64,000 nt of DNA from Betaproteobacteria bacterium (GTDB taxonomy: Bacteria > Pseudomonadota > Gammaproteobacteria > Burkholderiales > Usitatibacteraceae): assembly GCA_016791265.1 (NCBI GenBank), contig JAEUMY010000022.1, forward strand, positions 186,001 to 250,000, in the 5' to 3' direction. The notes under the pieces were generated by a model. It was not told the origin of the DNA. It was given only the letters and a program-made list of their open reading frames with translations, and made no database searches. Position numbers and translations under genes: made by a program. Shown piece by piece: positions 28,039-38,412 of the stretch (positions are counted from its first letter, which is position 1; each line of letters begins with the position of its first letter).

Positions 28039-28654
28039 TCATCTCGTCATCGCTGCCCGGACCCTGGAAGAAGGCACTGCTTTCGTGGAGCGAATATTCG
28101 CAACGCCGACTCAGCCCGGCGGTCAACACACGCGCATGGGTACGCACAATCGCCTTCTGAATCTTGGCAACGGCGTCTATCTGGAAGTCATCGCCATCGA
28201 TCCGTCTGGCAACGTGCCGTTCCAACCACGCTGGTTCGCCCTGGATGATCTTGCCATGCAGGCTCGATTGGCTGACGGCCCCAAACTCATCCACTGGGTT
28301 GCACGGACGAACTCCATTGAAGCCGATGCGATGCGCTCTCCTGCATCGCTGGGTGCCATTCACCAGATGGAACGCGGGTCATTCAAGTGGCGCATCACCA
28401 TTCCGCCTGACGGCCATCTCCCGGCCGATGGCATTGTGCCAACCTTGATTCAGTGGGATGTTGATGATCATCCCACGCGGCACTTGCCCGAGAGCGGCAA
28501 CAGACTGAAGTCTCTGACGGGCTGGCATGACTCGCTCAGCCAGGTATTCGAATATTCGCATCACGTCCGTATCGGGCCTTGGGCCAGAGGATTGGCACCG
28601 CTCCTCGAAGCAATGATCGAAACCCCACAGGGCGACGTGATCCTGAGCAGCTAG
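28028..28654 (+). CDS. Glyoxalase-like (VOC) domain protein
   Basis: A 208-residue protein of the Glyoxalase_3 type: MELDHLVIAARTLEEGTAFV, GGQHTRMGTHNRLLNLGNGVYLEVIAIDP. The VOC beta-alpha-beta-beta-beta units often bind a metal through His and Glu, and H5 and E58 could serve. Reaction is unknown. The GTG start overlaps the acetyltransferase end. It contains one perfect palindrome (28090) and one near copy (28548). Confidence 0.82.
   Translation: MELDHLVIAARTLEEGTAFVERIFATPTQPGGQHTRMGTHNRLLNLGNGVYLEVIAIDPSGNVPFQPRWFALDDLAMQARLADGPKLIHWVARTNSIEADAMRSPASLGAIHQMERGSFKWRITIPPDGHLPADGIVPTLIQWDVDDHPTRHLPESGNRLKSLTGWHDSLSQVFEYSHHVRIGPWARGLAPLLEAMIETPQGDVILSS
28090..28101. repeat. GCGAATATTCGC palindrome (coding)
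   Basis: In the glyoxalase-like gene, read as Arg-Ile-Phe-Ala. Confidence 0.95.
28548..28559. repeat. Near copy of the palindrome (TCGAATATTCGC)
   Basis: One mismatch; second site in the same gene, read as Glu-Tyr-Ser. Confidence 0.6.
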
Positions 28655-28663
28655 AATGGCTGC

Positions 28664-29029
28664 ATGAAGCCCTTGGTCCTGCCTCCATATGCCACCGATC
28701 GCGCCACGCTCGAACAGGAAGTGATCGTGGAAGTCTTCCGCGCCAGCGGCCCGGGCGGGCAGCACGTCAACAAGACCGAATCCGCCCTGCGCCTCAAGCA
28801 TCCGCCCTCGGGCGTGGTGGTGATTGCCCAGGATTCGCCTTCCCAGCATCGCAATCGCGAGACCGCTTTCGCGCGGCTCATCGAGAAGCTGGAGAAACTG
28901 AACTACGTGAAGCCCAAGCGCATCAAGACCCGACCCACGCTGTCATCGGTGAAGAAGCGCATCGAGACCAAGGTGAAGCGCTCCACCGTGAAATCCGGCC
29001 GATCCAAGCGAGTGGCGCACGATGAGTGA
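28664..29029 (+). CDS. Peptide chain release factor-like protein (GGQ domain)
   Basis: A 121-residue protein made of a class I release factor catalytic domain: [20 protein letters not shown], with the GGQ loop that hydrolyses peptidyl-tRNA, then a basic C-terminal tail ([19 protein letters not shown]). Stand-alone GGQ proteins such as ArfB rescue stalled ribosomes, with the basic tail in the mRNA channel. The RF-H-like stand-alone type is the other option. It overlaps acyP by 8 bases. Confidence 0.88.
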   Translation: MKPLVLPPYATDRATLEQEVIVEVFRASGPGGQHVNKTESALRLKHPPSGVVVIAQDSPSQHRNRETAFARLIEKLEKLNYVKPKRIKTRPTLSSVKKRIETKVKRSTVKSGRSKRVAHDE

Positions 29030-29321
29030 ACGGGTGATCCGCCATCTGCGAATATTCGGAAGGGTGCAAGGCGTGTGGTACCGCGAATCCATGCGCCAAC
29101 TGGCGGAGCAGCTAGGCATCACCGGCTGGGTGCGCAATCGGCTGGACGGCAGCGTGGAGGCGCTGTTGCAAGGTGAACTGGCGCAGGTTGAGCGGCTCAT
29201 CCAGTGGGCGCGGCGCGGGCCTGACCAGGCGCTGGTGACTCACATCGACATCGACGAGAACTCGCCGCAAGTGGGTCACGCCACCACGTTCGATGCATTC
29301 CTGAAGCTGGCGACCTGCTGA
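29022..29321 (+). CDS. acyP: Acylphosphatase
   Basis: A 99-residue enzyme that hydrolyses acyl phosphates. The anion-binding loop [12 protein letters not shown] includes the catalytic Arg, and [13 protein letters not shown] includes the catalytic Asn. Length is normal. The segment encoding Arg-Ile-Phe-Gly just before the catalytic loop is a near copy of the palindrome. Confidence 0.95.
   Translation: MSERVIRHLRIFGRVQGVWYRESMRQLAEQLGITGWVRNRLDGSVEALLQGELAQVERLIQWARRGPDQALVTHIDIDENSPQVGHATTFDAFLKLATC
29048..29059. repeat. Near copy of the palindrome (GCGAATATTCGG)
   Basis: One mismatch, in acyP, at Arg-Ile-Phe-Gly; the Gly is needed by the family's active-site loop. Confidence 0.6.
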
Positions 29322-29328
29322 ACCTGCA

Positions 29329-32300
29329 TCACTCGTAGCTGGCGTAGGCCGGCTGCCGCGGACGGCTCTGCAAAACGATGCCGTCATACTTCACCATCAC
29401 GTTCCCGGCCGACAGCCACTCCTCCAGCGAGGCGATGAGCAGGTCGTTCACCCGCACGCGCTGGGACTCGGGCAGGGAAATGTCCGCTTCGGCCACGCCA
29501 TTCCTGTAGTGAATGAGCACGCCGCAATTGCCCGGCTGGTGCGGCGCCAACAGTGACTTCAGGCGCGCCACGTTGGCCTGGCCGTTGATGTTGAGTTCGA
29601 TGCGGCGGGCGTATTTCATGCGCACCGTCTCCATGTCCAGCGCGTTGTCGGCGATGACGCGCATGCCGCCGGAGAATTCGTCGTTGGACACCTTGCCTTC
29701 GACGATCAGCAGGTGATCGTCCTTCATGAGGTCGCGCTTCTCGTTGAAGACCTCGCTATACATCACGACCTCGATCTTGGCCGTGCCGTCGTCCAGCGTG
29801 AGCACGGCCATGCGGCCGCGCTTGCCGTTACGCACGCGCTGTCCGGTCAGAATGCCGGAGAGGAGCTGCGGCTCCTTGCTGGGCTGCAGCTCCTTCAACG
29901 GCGTCCGCACCATCTGGCGCACTTCGGCGGCATAGGTGTCGAAGGGATGGCCCGACAAATAGAAGCCCAGCGCCTGCTTCTCGTGCATCAATCGCTCGCG
30001 TTCGGTCCAGGGCTTGGCAGTCACCAGCGTCAGCGACTCGCCCGCCGCATCACCGCTGTCGCCGAAGAGCGAGACCTGGCTCGCGTTCCGCTCCGCCGCC
30101 TCGGCCAGCTCGATCGCGTTGGGCAGACTCTCGAACAGCACCGCGCGATCAGGGTGCAGCTTGTCGAAGGCGCCCGCCTTGATCATGGCCTCCATGGCGC
30201 GGCGATTGATGATGCGCCGATCCACGCGCTTCACGAAGTCGAGCAAGTCCTTGAATGGCCCGGCCTGTCGCGCCTGCTCGATGCTCTCGATGGCCGTGGC
30301 ACCCGTGCCCTTGATGGCGCCGAGGCCATAGCGGATGGTCTTCTTGTCCAGCGGCACGAAGCGCGTGGTGCCGGTGTTGATATCCGGCGGCAGGATCAGC
30401 ACCTTGTTTTTCAGGGTGTCGTCGAAGACCTGCTGCACCTTGTCAGTGTCATCCATCAACATCGACAAGTTGGCGGCCATGAAGGCAGCGGTGTGGCGCG
30501 CCTTCAGCCAGGCGGTCTGATAGCCCAGGAATGCATACGGCGCGGAGTGCGACTTGTTGAAACCATAGCCCGCGAACTTCTCCATCGCGTCGAAAAGCCT
30601 GGTGGCCACCTCGCCTTTGACCGCGTTCTTGTCCGCGCCCGCGTTGAAGATGCTGCGCTGCTTGGCCATCTCTTCCGGCTTCTTCTTGCCCATCGCGCGG
30701 CGGAGCAGATCCGCGCCGCCCAACGAGTAGCCGGCGATGACCTGCGCGATTTGCATCACCTGCTCCTGGTACACCATCACGCCGTAGGTGGGCGAAAGTA
30801 TCGGTTCCACGCGCGGGTCGAGATATTCGGGCCGGGCCTTGCCGGTCTTGCGATCACAGAAATCCGGGATCGAATCCATCGGGCCCGGGCGATAGAGCGC
30901 GTTCAAGGCGATCAAGTCCTCCAGCCGGTCCGGCCGGGCCTTGACCAGCATGTCGCGCATGCCGCGCGATTCAAACTGGAAAATGGCGACTGTGTTGCCC
31001 TTGGTGAAAATCTCGAAGGCGGCGGGATCGGTGAGCGGAATCTTGTTGAGATCGAAGTCGGGCTCACCCAGCGCGCGCACGTTGCGTTCGGCTTCCGCGA
31101 GAATGGTGAGCGTCGTGAGACCCAGGAAGTCGAACTTGACCAAGCCGACGGCCTCGACATCATCCTTGTCGTACTGGCTCACCACCCCTTCGGAACCCTC
31201 GGCGTTGTAGAGCGGGGTGAAGTCGGTGAGCTTGCCTGGCGCGATCAACACACCGCCCGCATGCATGCCCACGTTGCGGGTCATGCCCTCGAGCTTCAAG
31301 GCCAGCTCCATCAGCTCCTTGACCTCTTCCTCCGCCTCCATGCGCTCTCTGAACTGCGGCTCCTGTTCCATCGCCTTTTCCAGCGTGATGCCGAGTTCAT
31401 TCGGAATCAGCTTGGCGATGGAGTCGACATAGTTGTAGCCCATGCCCAGCACCCGGCCCACGTCGCGGATCACGGCCTTGGCCGCCATGGTGCCGAAGGT
31501 GGCGATCTGGGACACGCTTTCCGCTCCGTACTTCTGCTTCACGTAGTCGATGACGCGGTCGCGCCCGTTCTGGCAGAAATCCACGTCGAAGTCGGGCATG
31601 GACACCCGCTCCGGATTCAGGAAGCGCTCGAAGATCAGCTCGTACTGCAGTGGATCCAAATCGGTGATGCCGAGCGAATACGCGACCAGCGAACCCGCGC
31701 CAGAGCCACGCCCCGGCCCGACCGGTACGCCGTTGTCGCGCGCCCAGCCGATGAAATCGGCCACGATGAGAAAGTAGCCGGGGAAACCCATCTTGATGAT
31801 GATGTCGGTCTCGTAGTCGAGACGCTTCACATACTCGGGCCGAACCTCGTTTCGCTTGGCCTCGTCGGGATACAGGGCCCGAAGCCGCTTCTCCAGCCCT
31901 TCCAACGCCGAGCTCTGCAGGTAGTCCTCGATGGATTCGCCATTGGGCGTCGGAAACTGCGGCAACTTGCTCTTGCCCAACACGAATTCGAAATTGCAGC
32001 GCCGCGCGATCTCGACCGCGTTCTCCAACGCTTCCGGCAGATCGCTGAACAGCTCGGCCATCTCGGCGGAACTCTTGAAATACTGCGCCTGCGAATATTC
32101 GCGCGTTCGCCGCGTGTCGCCGAGGATCATGCCTTGCGCGATGCAAACGCGAGCCTCGTGCGCCTTGAAGTCGTCACGGTCCATGAACTGCACCGGGTGC
32201 GTCGCCACGACAGGCAAGTCGCACTCTGCGGCCAACGCGATGGCGCTTTCGATGTAACGCTCGCTGGCGCCCCTCTTCCCTTCGGGCCGCTGGATTTCGA

Positions 32301-32802
32301 TGTAGAAGGCATTCGGAAAGTCGCGCTGCCATGCATTCGCCAGCGCGGCCGCTTCATCCGCCTTGCCCTGAGCCAGCATCAGGCCCACATCGCCGGCTTG
32401 CGCGCCGGATAGTGCGATCAGCCCCGCTGCGCTTTCACCCTTCAGCCAATCGCGTTTCACTTCGGCGCGACCGCGATGCATGTTTTCGCCGTAGGCGCGA
32501 GTCAACAGCACACAGAGGTTGTGATAGCCCGCCTGGCTCGCACACAGCAGCAGCAGGCGATGGGGCTGATCGCGGAGCTTCGCGTTTTCGATCCACACAT
32601 CGCAACCGATGATGGGCTGCACACCTTTGCCGCGCGCGGCCTTGAAAAAGCGCACGGCGCCAAACAGATTGGCAAGATCAGTGATCGCCAGCGCGGGCAT
32701 GCCGTCGGCGGCAGCCCGCGCCACGGCATCGTCAGGCCGCACGATTCCGTCCACGATGGAGTATTCGGAGTGCAGACGGAGGTGGACGAAGGGGTGATTC
32801 AT
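29329..32802 (-). CDS. dnaE: DNA polymerase III alpha subunit
   Basis: A 1157-residue replicative polymerase. The N-terminal PHP domain starts HPFVHLRLHSEYSIVDG. The palm domain has the catalytic aspartates of PDFDVDFCQNGRDRVIDY and the GPGRGSGAGSLVAY loop, and the fingers carry GMHAGGVLIAP. A helix-hairpin-helix and an OB fold (GQRVRNGKRGRMAVLTLDDG) follow, then the C-terminal tau-binding part. The ATG at 32802 is where family members begin. A palindrome copy lies at 32091, in a segment whose consensus is RRYTPQQYLKSP-like, so Glu-Tyr-Ser replaces a variable stretch. It is convergent with acyP. Confidence 0.97.
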   Translation of the reverse strand: MNHPFVHLRLHSEYSIVDGIVRPDDAVARAAADGMPALAITDLANLFGAVRFFKAARGKGVQPIIGCDVWIENAKLRDQPHRLLLLCASQAGYHNLCVLLTRAYGENMHRGRAEVKRDWLKGESAAGLIALSGAQAGDVGLMLAQGKADEAAALANAWQRDFPNAFYIEIQRPEGKRGASERYIESAIALAAECDLPVVATHPVQFMDRDDFKAHEARVCIAQGMILGDTRRTREYSQAQYFKSSAEMAELFSDLPEALENAVEIARRCNFEFVLGKSKLPQFPTPNGESIEDYLQSSALEGLEKRLRALYPDEAKRNEVRPEYVKRLDYETDIIIKMGFPGYFLIVADFIGWARDNGVPVGPGRGSGAGSLVAYSLGITDLDPLQYELIFERFLNPERVSMPDFDVDFCQNGRDRVIDYVKQKYGAESVSQIATFGTMAAKAVIRDVGRVLGMGYNYVDSIAKLIPNELGITLEKAMEQEPQFRERMEAEEEVKELMELALKLEGMTRNVGMHAGGVLIAPGKLTDFTPLYNAEGSEGVVSQYDKDDVEAVGLVKFDFLGLTTLTILAEAERNVRALGEPDFDLNKIPLTDPAAFEIFTKGNTVAIFQFESRGMRDMLVKARPDRLEDLIALNALYRPGPMDSIPDFCDRKTGKARPEYLDPRVEPILSPTYGVMVYQEQVMQIAQVIAGYSLGGADLLRRAMGKKKPEEMAKQRSIFNAGADKNAVKGEVATRLFDAMEKFAGYGFNKSHSAPYAFLGYQTAWLKARHTAAFMAANLSMLMDDTDKVQQVFDDTLKNKVLILPPDINTGTTRFVPLDKKTIRYGLGAIKGTGATAIESIEQARQAGPFKDLLDFVKRVDRRIINRRAMEAMIKAGAFDKLHPDRAVLFESLPNAIELAEAAERNASQVSLFGDSGDAAGESLTLVTAKPWTERERLMHEKQALGFYLSGHPFDTYAAEVRQMVRTPLKELQPSKEPQLLSGILTGQRVRNGKRGRMAVLTLDDGTAKIEVVMYSEVFNEKRDLMKDDHLLIVEGKVSNDEFSGGMRVIADNALDMETVRMKYARRIELNINGQANVARLKSLLAPHQPGNCGVLIHYRNGVAEADISLPESQRVRVNDLLIASLEEWLSAGNVMVKYDGIVLQSRPRQPAYASYE
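32091..32102. repeat. GCGAATATTCGC palindrome (coding)
   Basis: In dnaE; read as Glu-Tyr-Ser within RTREYSQAQYF. Confidence 0.95.
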
Positions 32803-32857
32803 GCGGGGCTGGCTTTCGGCGCGAATTTTACCAACTTCGCCAGCATGGCGAATCGGT

Positions 32858-33748
32858 CTAGCTATTGAGACGGAAGTGCTGGACGAGATGACCGACAATC
32901 TCTTCCGCGAGCGCATCGGGCATGTCATGTCCCATGCCACGAAGCATCTCGAGCCGGGCGCCCGGAATCAGTCGCGCGGTTTCGCGTCCGCACTCGGGCT
33001 TCAGCAGCGGGTCTTCGTCACCATGCACGACCAGCGTGGGCCGCGTGATGCCGCGCACGATGGCGCTGCGATCATCCGCGGCAGCGATGGCGACGAGCTG
33101 GCGTGCCATGCCGGCGGGTCGATAGGCGCGGCGCACGTGGCGTTCGCAGCGCTCGCGCAACAGCGCCGGATCATCCGGATGCGAGCGACTGCCGATGGTT
33201 GAAAGCAGCGCATGAAGGCGGCGAATCGCGGCCTCGACATCCCCCGGCCGCGGCGGCTTGGCGAGGATGGCCTTCAAGGTGCGCGCCTCGGGATTGGGCA
33301 GCCTGCGGCTGCCCGTGGTGGACATGATGGACGTGAGCGACCGCACGCGGTGCGGGAATCGCGCGGTGAGATTCTGCGCGATCATGCCGCCCATCGATGC
33401 GCCGGCGACGTGCGCGGACTCGACGCCCAGCGCATCCATGAGGCCGACCGCATCGGCGGCCATGTCGTCCAGCGTGTAGACCGGATGGAGCCGCATGCGT
33501 AGCTGAAACTTGAGGTATTGCAGCAACACGTTGGGCGCGCCCGCGTGATCGAAGTGGGACGAGAGGCCGCAATCGCGGTTGTCGAAGCGGATGACGTGAA
33601 ATCCGGCATCCGCGAGCGCCCGACAGAGCGATTCCTTCCAGCCCAGCATCTGCAAGCCGAGACCCATGATGAGCAGCACGGCGGGATGCGCAGGATCGCC
33701 GAAGGACTCGTATTCAATCTGGATGCCGTTGGCTTGGACGGAGGGCAT
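32858..33748 (-). CDS. Alpha/beta hydrolase
   Basis: A 296-residue hydrolase of the alpha/beta fold. The oxyanion region is LLIMGLGLQMLGW, the nucleophile elbow is GASMGG, the acid is probably the Asp of VVHGDEDPLL, and the catalytic His is in GMGHDMPD. Likely an esterase, lipase or related enzyme; the substrate is unknown. It stands 56 bases upstream of dnaE on the same strand. Confidence 0.9.
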   Translation of the reverse strand: MPSVQANGIQIEYESFGDPAHPAVLLIMGLGLQMLGWKESLCRALADAGFHVIRFDNRDCGLSSHFDHAGAPNVLLQYLKFQLRMRLHPVYTLDDMAADAVGLMDALGVESAHVAGASMGGMIAQNLTARFPHRVRSLTSIMSTTGSRRLPNPEARTLKAILAKPPRPGDVEAAIRRLHALLSTIGSRSHPDDPALLRERCERHVRRAYRPAGMARQLVAIAAADDRSAIVRGITRPTLVVHGDEDPLLKPECGRETARLIPGARLEMLRGMGHDMPDALAEEIVGHLVQHFRLNS

Positions 33749-33816
33749 GGGATTCGAGGTCTTGTCTCTCTACCTTCTTTGCTTGCGGGAAGGTCGGAAT
33801 GGAGGTGTCAGCTCTT

Positions 33817-33828
33817 GCGAATATTCGC
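33817..33828. repeat. GCGAATATTCGC palindrome
   Basis: Intergenic, with symmetrical flanks that extend the palindrome to 18 bases (CTTGCG...CGCAAG). Confidence 0.95.
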
Positions 33829-33868
33829 AAGCTCACCTACGCAAAGGCGGCAATCCCGGATTCGGGCG

Positions 33869-34705
33869 TCATGCCGGTCGCGCCGGATCGAGATAGACCC
33901 ACTGCCGCCAGCCCACGCGATGAAAGGGCTGCCATCGCCCCTCGGGCTGCGCGAGACGATCGGCCACCGCGTACCACGCGGCGGGATGCAGCCCGAGGCC
34001 GAGATGGCTCGCGATGATTTCAATGTTCTCGGTGCGCTTGCCGGGCTTTTCATAGCTGCACTGCCACGTCACGACCCCATCGGTGCGCGAAAAAATGGAC
34101 GTGGTCGGCACCGCGGGCGCGGCTTTCACCTGCGCCAGCAGTTCCGGATCGTCCAGCTTGTGACCGCTTGCGACCTCGTAGAGCCGCCACGCATTGGTCG
34201 CGCGCGGATCGCCGCCGAAGGGGGTGCCCAGCGTGATCACCGTGCGCACGTCGTCGGGATACAACTTGGCGATTTCGCGGGCGTAAATGCCGCCGAGACT
34301 CCAGCCGATGAGGCTCACCTTTCGGCCCGTCTCCACGCGCAGCTCATGCAGGCGCTCGACGCACGCTTCCAGCACGCCTTCGCGCGGGCCGAAGTTGAAA
34401 CCCATGTCCCAGCCGTGGGCCTCGAATCCGCGGGCGGCCAGGAAATTGCGCAGCGGGCGCGTTGAAAAATCCGGTGCGGCCAGCCCGGGAAAGACCAGCA
34501 CGGCATGCTCGTCGCCGCGCGCTGCGTTGCGCAAGAGCGGCCATGCGGCGAGCGCCGCGCCGTATTCCCACGGCGCGCGCGCTTCCAGCGCCACGAGCAG
34601 CGCGCCGGGTGGAGAGAGGTTGTCGGATTCGTGGTGGTGATGGGCCTGCATCGAGTCCTTGGGACGGCGATGGGCGCCGTAGGGTTTGCGCGGTCGGTCG
34701 GTCAC
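33869..34705 (-). CDS. Alpha/beta hydrolase (lipase-like, PGAP1/esterase type)
   Basis: A 278-residue protein (from the GTG at 34705). The core has VLVFPGLAAPDFSTRPL, the nucleophile elbow GWSLGGIYAREIAKLYPD, LGTPFGG and a C-terminal SHLGLGLHPAAWY with the likely His. The GTG start overlaps the stop of the acyltransferase gene as GTGA, so the two are translationally coupled. The neighbour makes neutral lipids, which suggests this enzyme works on an ester lipid. An internal ATG at 34651 is an alternative start. Confidence 0.85.
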   Translation of the reverse strand: MTDRPRKPYGAHRRPKDSMQAHHHHESDNLSPPGALLVALEARAPWEYGAALAAWPLLRNAARGDEHAVLVFPGLAAPDFSTRPLRNFLAARGFEAHGWDMGFNFGPREGVLEACVERLHELRVETGRKVSLIGWSLGGIYAREIAKLYPDDVRTVITLGTPFGGDPRATNAWRLYEVASGHKLDDPELLAQVKAAPAVPTTSIFSRTDGVVTWQCSYEKPGKRTENIEIIASHLGLGLHPAAWYAVADRLAQPEGRWQPFHRVGWRQWVYLDPARPA

Positions 34706-36237
34706 GATTTTTTCTTGCGGGGTGTTCGAGAGATGCGACTCGCGCGGGGCTTGCGCCGCGCGACTGTTTCCACGGGCGCACACAATGCCAGCAATTCCGC
34801 GTGCGCCGCCTTGATGTGCGTCGTCCACTTCGAGAGCGCGCCTGTGCAGGCGGGGTCGGCCACGAGGCCGTACTCCAGTGAGCCGTTGTAGGACAGGATG
34901 GTCACGTTCAAACCGAGGCCATGCGTGACGATGGACACGGGAAAGTATTCCGCGATGCGATAGCCCGCCAGATAGAGCGGCATCGGCGGACCGGGCACAT
35001 TGGAGATCACGAGGTTGGCGATCACCGGAATGCGATTGGCCACGAGCGACGTGTTGTAAAGCGATGACAACGCGCCCATGAGCCAGGGCAAGCCGAGCGA
35101 AGGCAGGTCGGTTGGAATGACGCTCTTCATGCTCCCGGTCAGCAGCTTGGCCTTGCCGCTGGATCGATGAATGGCGGCAAGGCGTTTGAGCGGGTCCTTC
35201 TCTTTCGATGCCAAGTCCACCAACATCATCGTGACTTGATTGTTCTGCGTCGTGTCGCCCGGTGCGCGCAAACTGGCGGGAACGGCGCCGATCATGCTCT
35301 TCGCACGCAGCGCCTCGTCGGCTGCGAATGCGCGCCGCAGCGCCCCGCTCACCGTCGCCAACACCACGTCGTTCAGCTTGACCGCGAAGTGCTTCGCGAC
35401 GGACTTGGACTCGTCCAGCGGAATGGAGACGGTTGCGAATATTCGCTTTGCGGAAATGGCGACATTGAGCGGTGTGCGCGGCCCGAGCGGCAACCCCTGC
35501 TTTTTCACACCCGCCGAGAGCTTCTTCGGATCGATGCCGGGCTTGGTGTCCGCCTTCAAACCCATGTCGGCGGAGAGCGTGCGGCTCATCGCCATCGCCG
35601 CGGCGGCGGCGCTGGCGGCCTTCACCGCGTCTGGCACGGCGCGCACGATGCGCGAGTATTGCGCCACGGTGTTGGAAAGCGCCGCGCCGATCAGTTTCGC
35701 GGTGCTTGTGTCGAGCGGCTGATCCGCCTTGCCCGCGCGTGGCGCGACCTTGCGTGGCGTCGCGTCGATGTCCAGCACCGCCTGCGCGAGCGCCACGCCG
35801 CCCTGCCCATCCATGCCGGCGTGATGCAGCTTGGCGTACACCGCGACCTGACCGGACTGCAAGCCATCGATGATTGTGAACTGCCAGAGTGGCCGCGCAC
35901 GGTCGAGCAGACCCTCATGCAGCTTGGCGACCTTCATCTCCAGCTGCGCGCGTGTGCCGGGCTTGGGCAGGGTCGTGCGCTGGATGTGCCACGCAAGGTC
36001 GATGTCCTCCGCCTCCAGCCAAATGGGGTTGGCGAGATCAAAGGGCATGAATTGCAGGCGGCGCGTGAAAAGCGGCGCAAGATGCAGGCGGGAAGCGATG
36101 TGCTTTCGGATGTTCGCGTAAGCGCTCTCGCGTGAACGCGCCGGCACATCGAGCAACATCAGGCTGCCCACATGCATCGGCGTTTCCGCCGTCTCCAGAT
36201 GCAGGAACAGCGCGTCCAGCGCGCTCAGGTGTTTCAT
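34702..36237 (-). CDS. Wax ester synthase/diacylglycerol acyltransferase (WS/DGAT)
   Basis: A 511-residue bifunctional acyltransferase. The N-terminus MKHLSALDALFLHLETAETPMHVGSLMLLD is typical, the active site is KLHHAGMDGQG (the HHxxxDG motif), and the C-terminal domain has NDVVLATVSGALR and ISNVPGPPMPLYLAG. It joins acyl-CoA to fatty alcohols or diacylglycerol to give storage lipid at the membrane. A palindrome copy falls at the start of the segment RIFATVSIPL. It is followed by a coupled lipase-like gene. Confidence 0.93.
   Translation of the reverse strand: MKHLSALDALFLHLETAETPMHVGSLMLLDVPARSRESAYANIRKHIASRLHLAPLFTRRLQFMPFDLANPIWLEAEDIDLAWHIQRTTLPKPGTRAQLEMKVAKLHEGLLDRARPLWQFTIIDGLQSGQVAVYAKLHHAGMDGQGGVALAQAVLDIDATPRKVAPRAGKADQPLDTSTAKLIGAALSNTVAQYSRIVRAVPDAVKAASAAAAAMAMSRTLSADMGLKADTKPGIDPKKLSAGVKKQGLPLGPRTPLNVAISAKRIFATVSIPLDESKSVAKHFAVKLNDVVLATVSGALRRAFAADEALRAKSMIGAVPASLRAPGDTTQNNQVTMMLVDLASKEKDPLKRLAAIHRSSGKAKLLTGSMKSVIPTDLPSLGLPWLMGALSSLYNTSLVANRIPVIANLVISNVPGPPMPLYLAGYRIAEYFPVSIVTHGLGLNVTILSYNGSLEYGLVADPACTGALSKWTTHIKAAHAELLALCAPVETVARRKPRASRISRTPRKKKS
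35435..35446. repeat. GCGAATATTCGC palindrome (coding)
   Basis: In the WS/DGAT gene, read as Arg-Ile-Phe-Ala. Confidence 0.95.
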
Positions 36238-36286
36238 GCTCTCCTCCGCCCTGTTGTTGTCGAGGTGGGCGAATGCATTCTAAGCG

Positions 36287-37118
<832 letters not shown>

Positions 37119-37160
37119 ACAAGGTGTCCCTGGATTCAGATTGGAAGCAGACCATCGCTT

Positions 37161-37172
37161 GCGAATACTCGC
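37161..37172. repeat. Near copy of the palindrome (GCGAATACTCGC)
   Basis: One mismatch, intergenic, upstream of the RidA gene and 1 base beyond the stop of the 2H protein gene. Confidence 0.6.
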
Positions 37173-37173
37173 A

Positions 37174-37779
37174 TCAGGCTTCGAGGGGCCAGCTTTCGAA
37201 TTGTTCGTACTTCGCGCCCCGCTCCGGGCGATGGATCAGCACAAACTCTGTCGCGGTCCAACGGATGGGCTCCACGCCGTACTGAGGTACGCGCACTTCG
37301 TCATACAGCATGCTGACGTGGGGGAGAAAGCGGCCGAGACTGGCGCCCTTCAGATTGGCCGTCTTCATGCTGGTTCCCAGCAAGTTTCGCAGCAACCTCA
37401 CGCCCAGGTCGCCATCACCGCTGGCCGTCAGCACACATGCGGAACGCCTTGAGGCCTCGCGGCTTCCACCAGGCAACGTCACCACTCGATCGAACTGCAC
37501 CGAAAATGGCGCTGCCCGCACGCTTCCCCCAGCTCGCAAACCGGCGGTCAGCCAACTCTCGTTGCGCAACGGCTGTGGCATCAGACCTTGCAATGAAACG
37601 TGGTACTGCCAAAGCGGGAACGGCTCACCGCGCAAGTTGTGCTGATTGCGCAGTCGGAATGCCAGATCATGAATCCGCTCTGCCGCCTGCTGCGGCACCC
37701 TCAAGGCAAAAAACCAGTTCTCACCCGGATATAGCAGCGGGCGGAGAGGCTCGATACCTGTGAGAAAGCCTTGTTGCAA
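37174..37779 (-). CDS. 2H phosphoesterase/2'-5' RNA ligase-like protein
   Basis: A 201-residue protein with two HxS motifs of the 2H superfamily, YHVSLQG near 100 and PHVSMLYD near 160, at the usual spacing. Members hydrolyse cyclic phosphodiesters of RNA or nucleotides. The N-terminus (MQQGFLTGIEPLRPLLYPGE) looks somewhat variable, and a downstream start is possible. A lower-GC stretch follows on its upstream side. Confidence 0.8.
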   Translation of the reverse strand: MQQGFLTGIEPLRPLLYPGENWFFALRVPQQAAERIHDLAFRLRNQHNLRGEPFPLWQYHVSLQGLMPQPLRNESWLTAGLRAGGSVRAAPFSVQFDRVVTLPGGSREASRRSACVLTASGDGDLGVRLLRNLLGTSMKTANLKGASLGRFLPHVSMLYDEVRVPQYGVEPIRWTATEFVLIHRPERGAKYEQFESWPLEA

Positions 37780-37905
37780 GCGGATGCTCCGAAGTTGGGT
37801 GGGGCTGGGTGGTTATGTTCTCATTGTTCTTAGGAAATTCCTGGCTGGCACTGCAGATTCCAACAAGAAACTCCAAGCAAGACAAAAGTAAACACACCTG
37901 GTAGC

Positions 37906-38412
37906 TCAACCACCAGCGCGGCGAATTTCAATTGCCGCCAGCGCCGCCTTGCGCCCTTTAGGGGTCAACTTGTATGTTGCAATACTGAATCCAGTAGCTT
38001 CTTTTTCGTCAAGCAGGCCAATTGCGCAGAACTGAAGCGCAATCCTGCGAGCCCCCGTCTCAGATGAAAGTCCGTAAAGATGATCGTCTGCGAGTTGGTA
38101 GTGCAGGCTGCCAAGCACATCTCGTTCGATCATCCCGCGCTCCGCTGCGATCCTGGTTGCCGCCCGGTTGATATTCCTTTCGACCTCGCAGTTATCAATG
38201 GCGACGGGTACCTCTTCACCCACGGCAGCTTTAAAGAGTTGATCCCATGTCATCTCCATCGCTACTTCACGCGGCGCAGCAACGACTCTCTTCATCTGCT
38301 CTTCGGGTAGCGCCTTTGGTCTCCTCTTCAAGATCGCTGTAAGTTGAGCTAACAAAGACCTGATATCTCTTGTCCATTTCTCGTGACCTCTAGTTCCAAA
38401 CCGACATGGCAA
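37906..38412 (-). CDS. Hypothetical protein with a winged-helix-like C-terminus
   Basis: A 168-residue protein. Basic N-terminus (HEKWTRDIRSLLAQLTAILKRR), then EMTWDQLFKAAVGEEVP, and a C-terminal part ending YKLTPKGRKAALAAIEI, which resembles the wing helix of MarR/PadR-like folds. I do not recognise the family. The gene and its flanks (37780-38448) look lower in GC than the surroundings, which suggests acquisition by transfer. Confidence 0.5.
   Translation of the reverse strand: MPCRFGTRGHEKWTRDIRSLLAQLTAILKRRPKALPEEQMKRVVAAPREVAMEMTWDQLFKAAVGEEVPVAIDNCEVERNINRAATRIAAERGMIERDVLGSLHYQLADDHLYGLSSETGARRIALQFCAIGLLDEKEATGFSIATYKLTPKGRKAALAAIEIRRAGG

Noticed and set aside
29713..32412. Long open frame of about 900 codons on the forward strand
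   Set aside because: It is antisense to dnaE over its whole length; high GC keeps the opposite frame open, and the translation is low-complexity His/Arg/Leu-rich.
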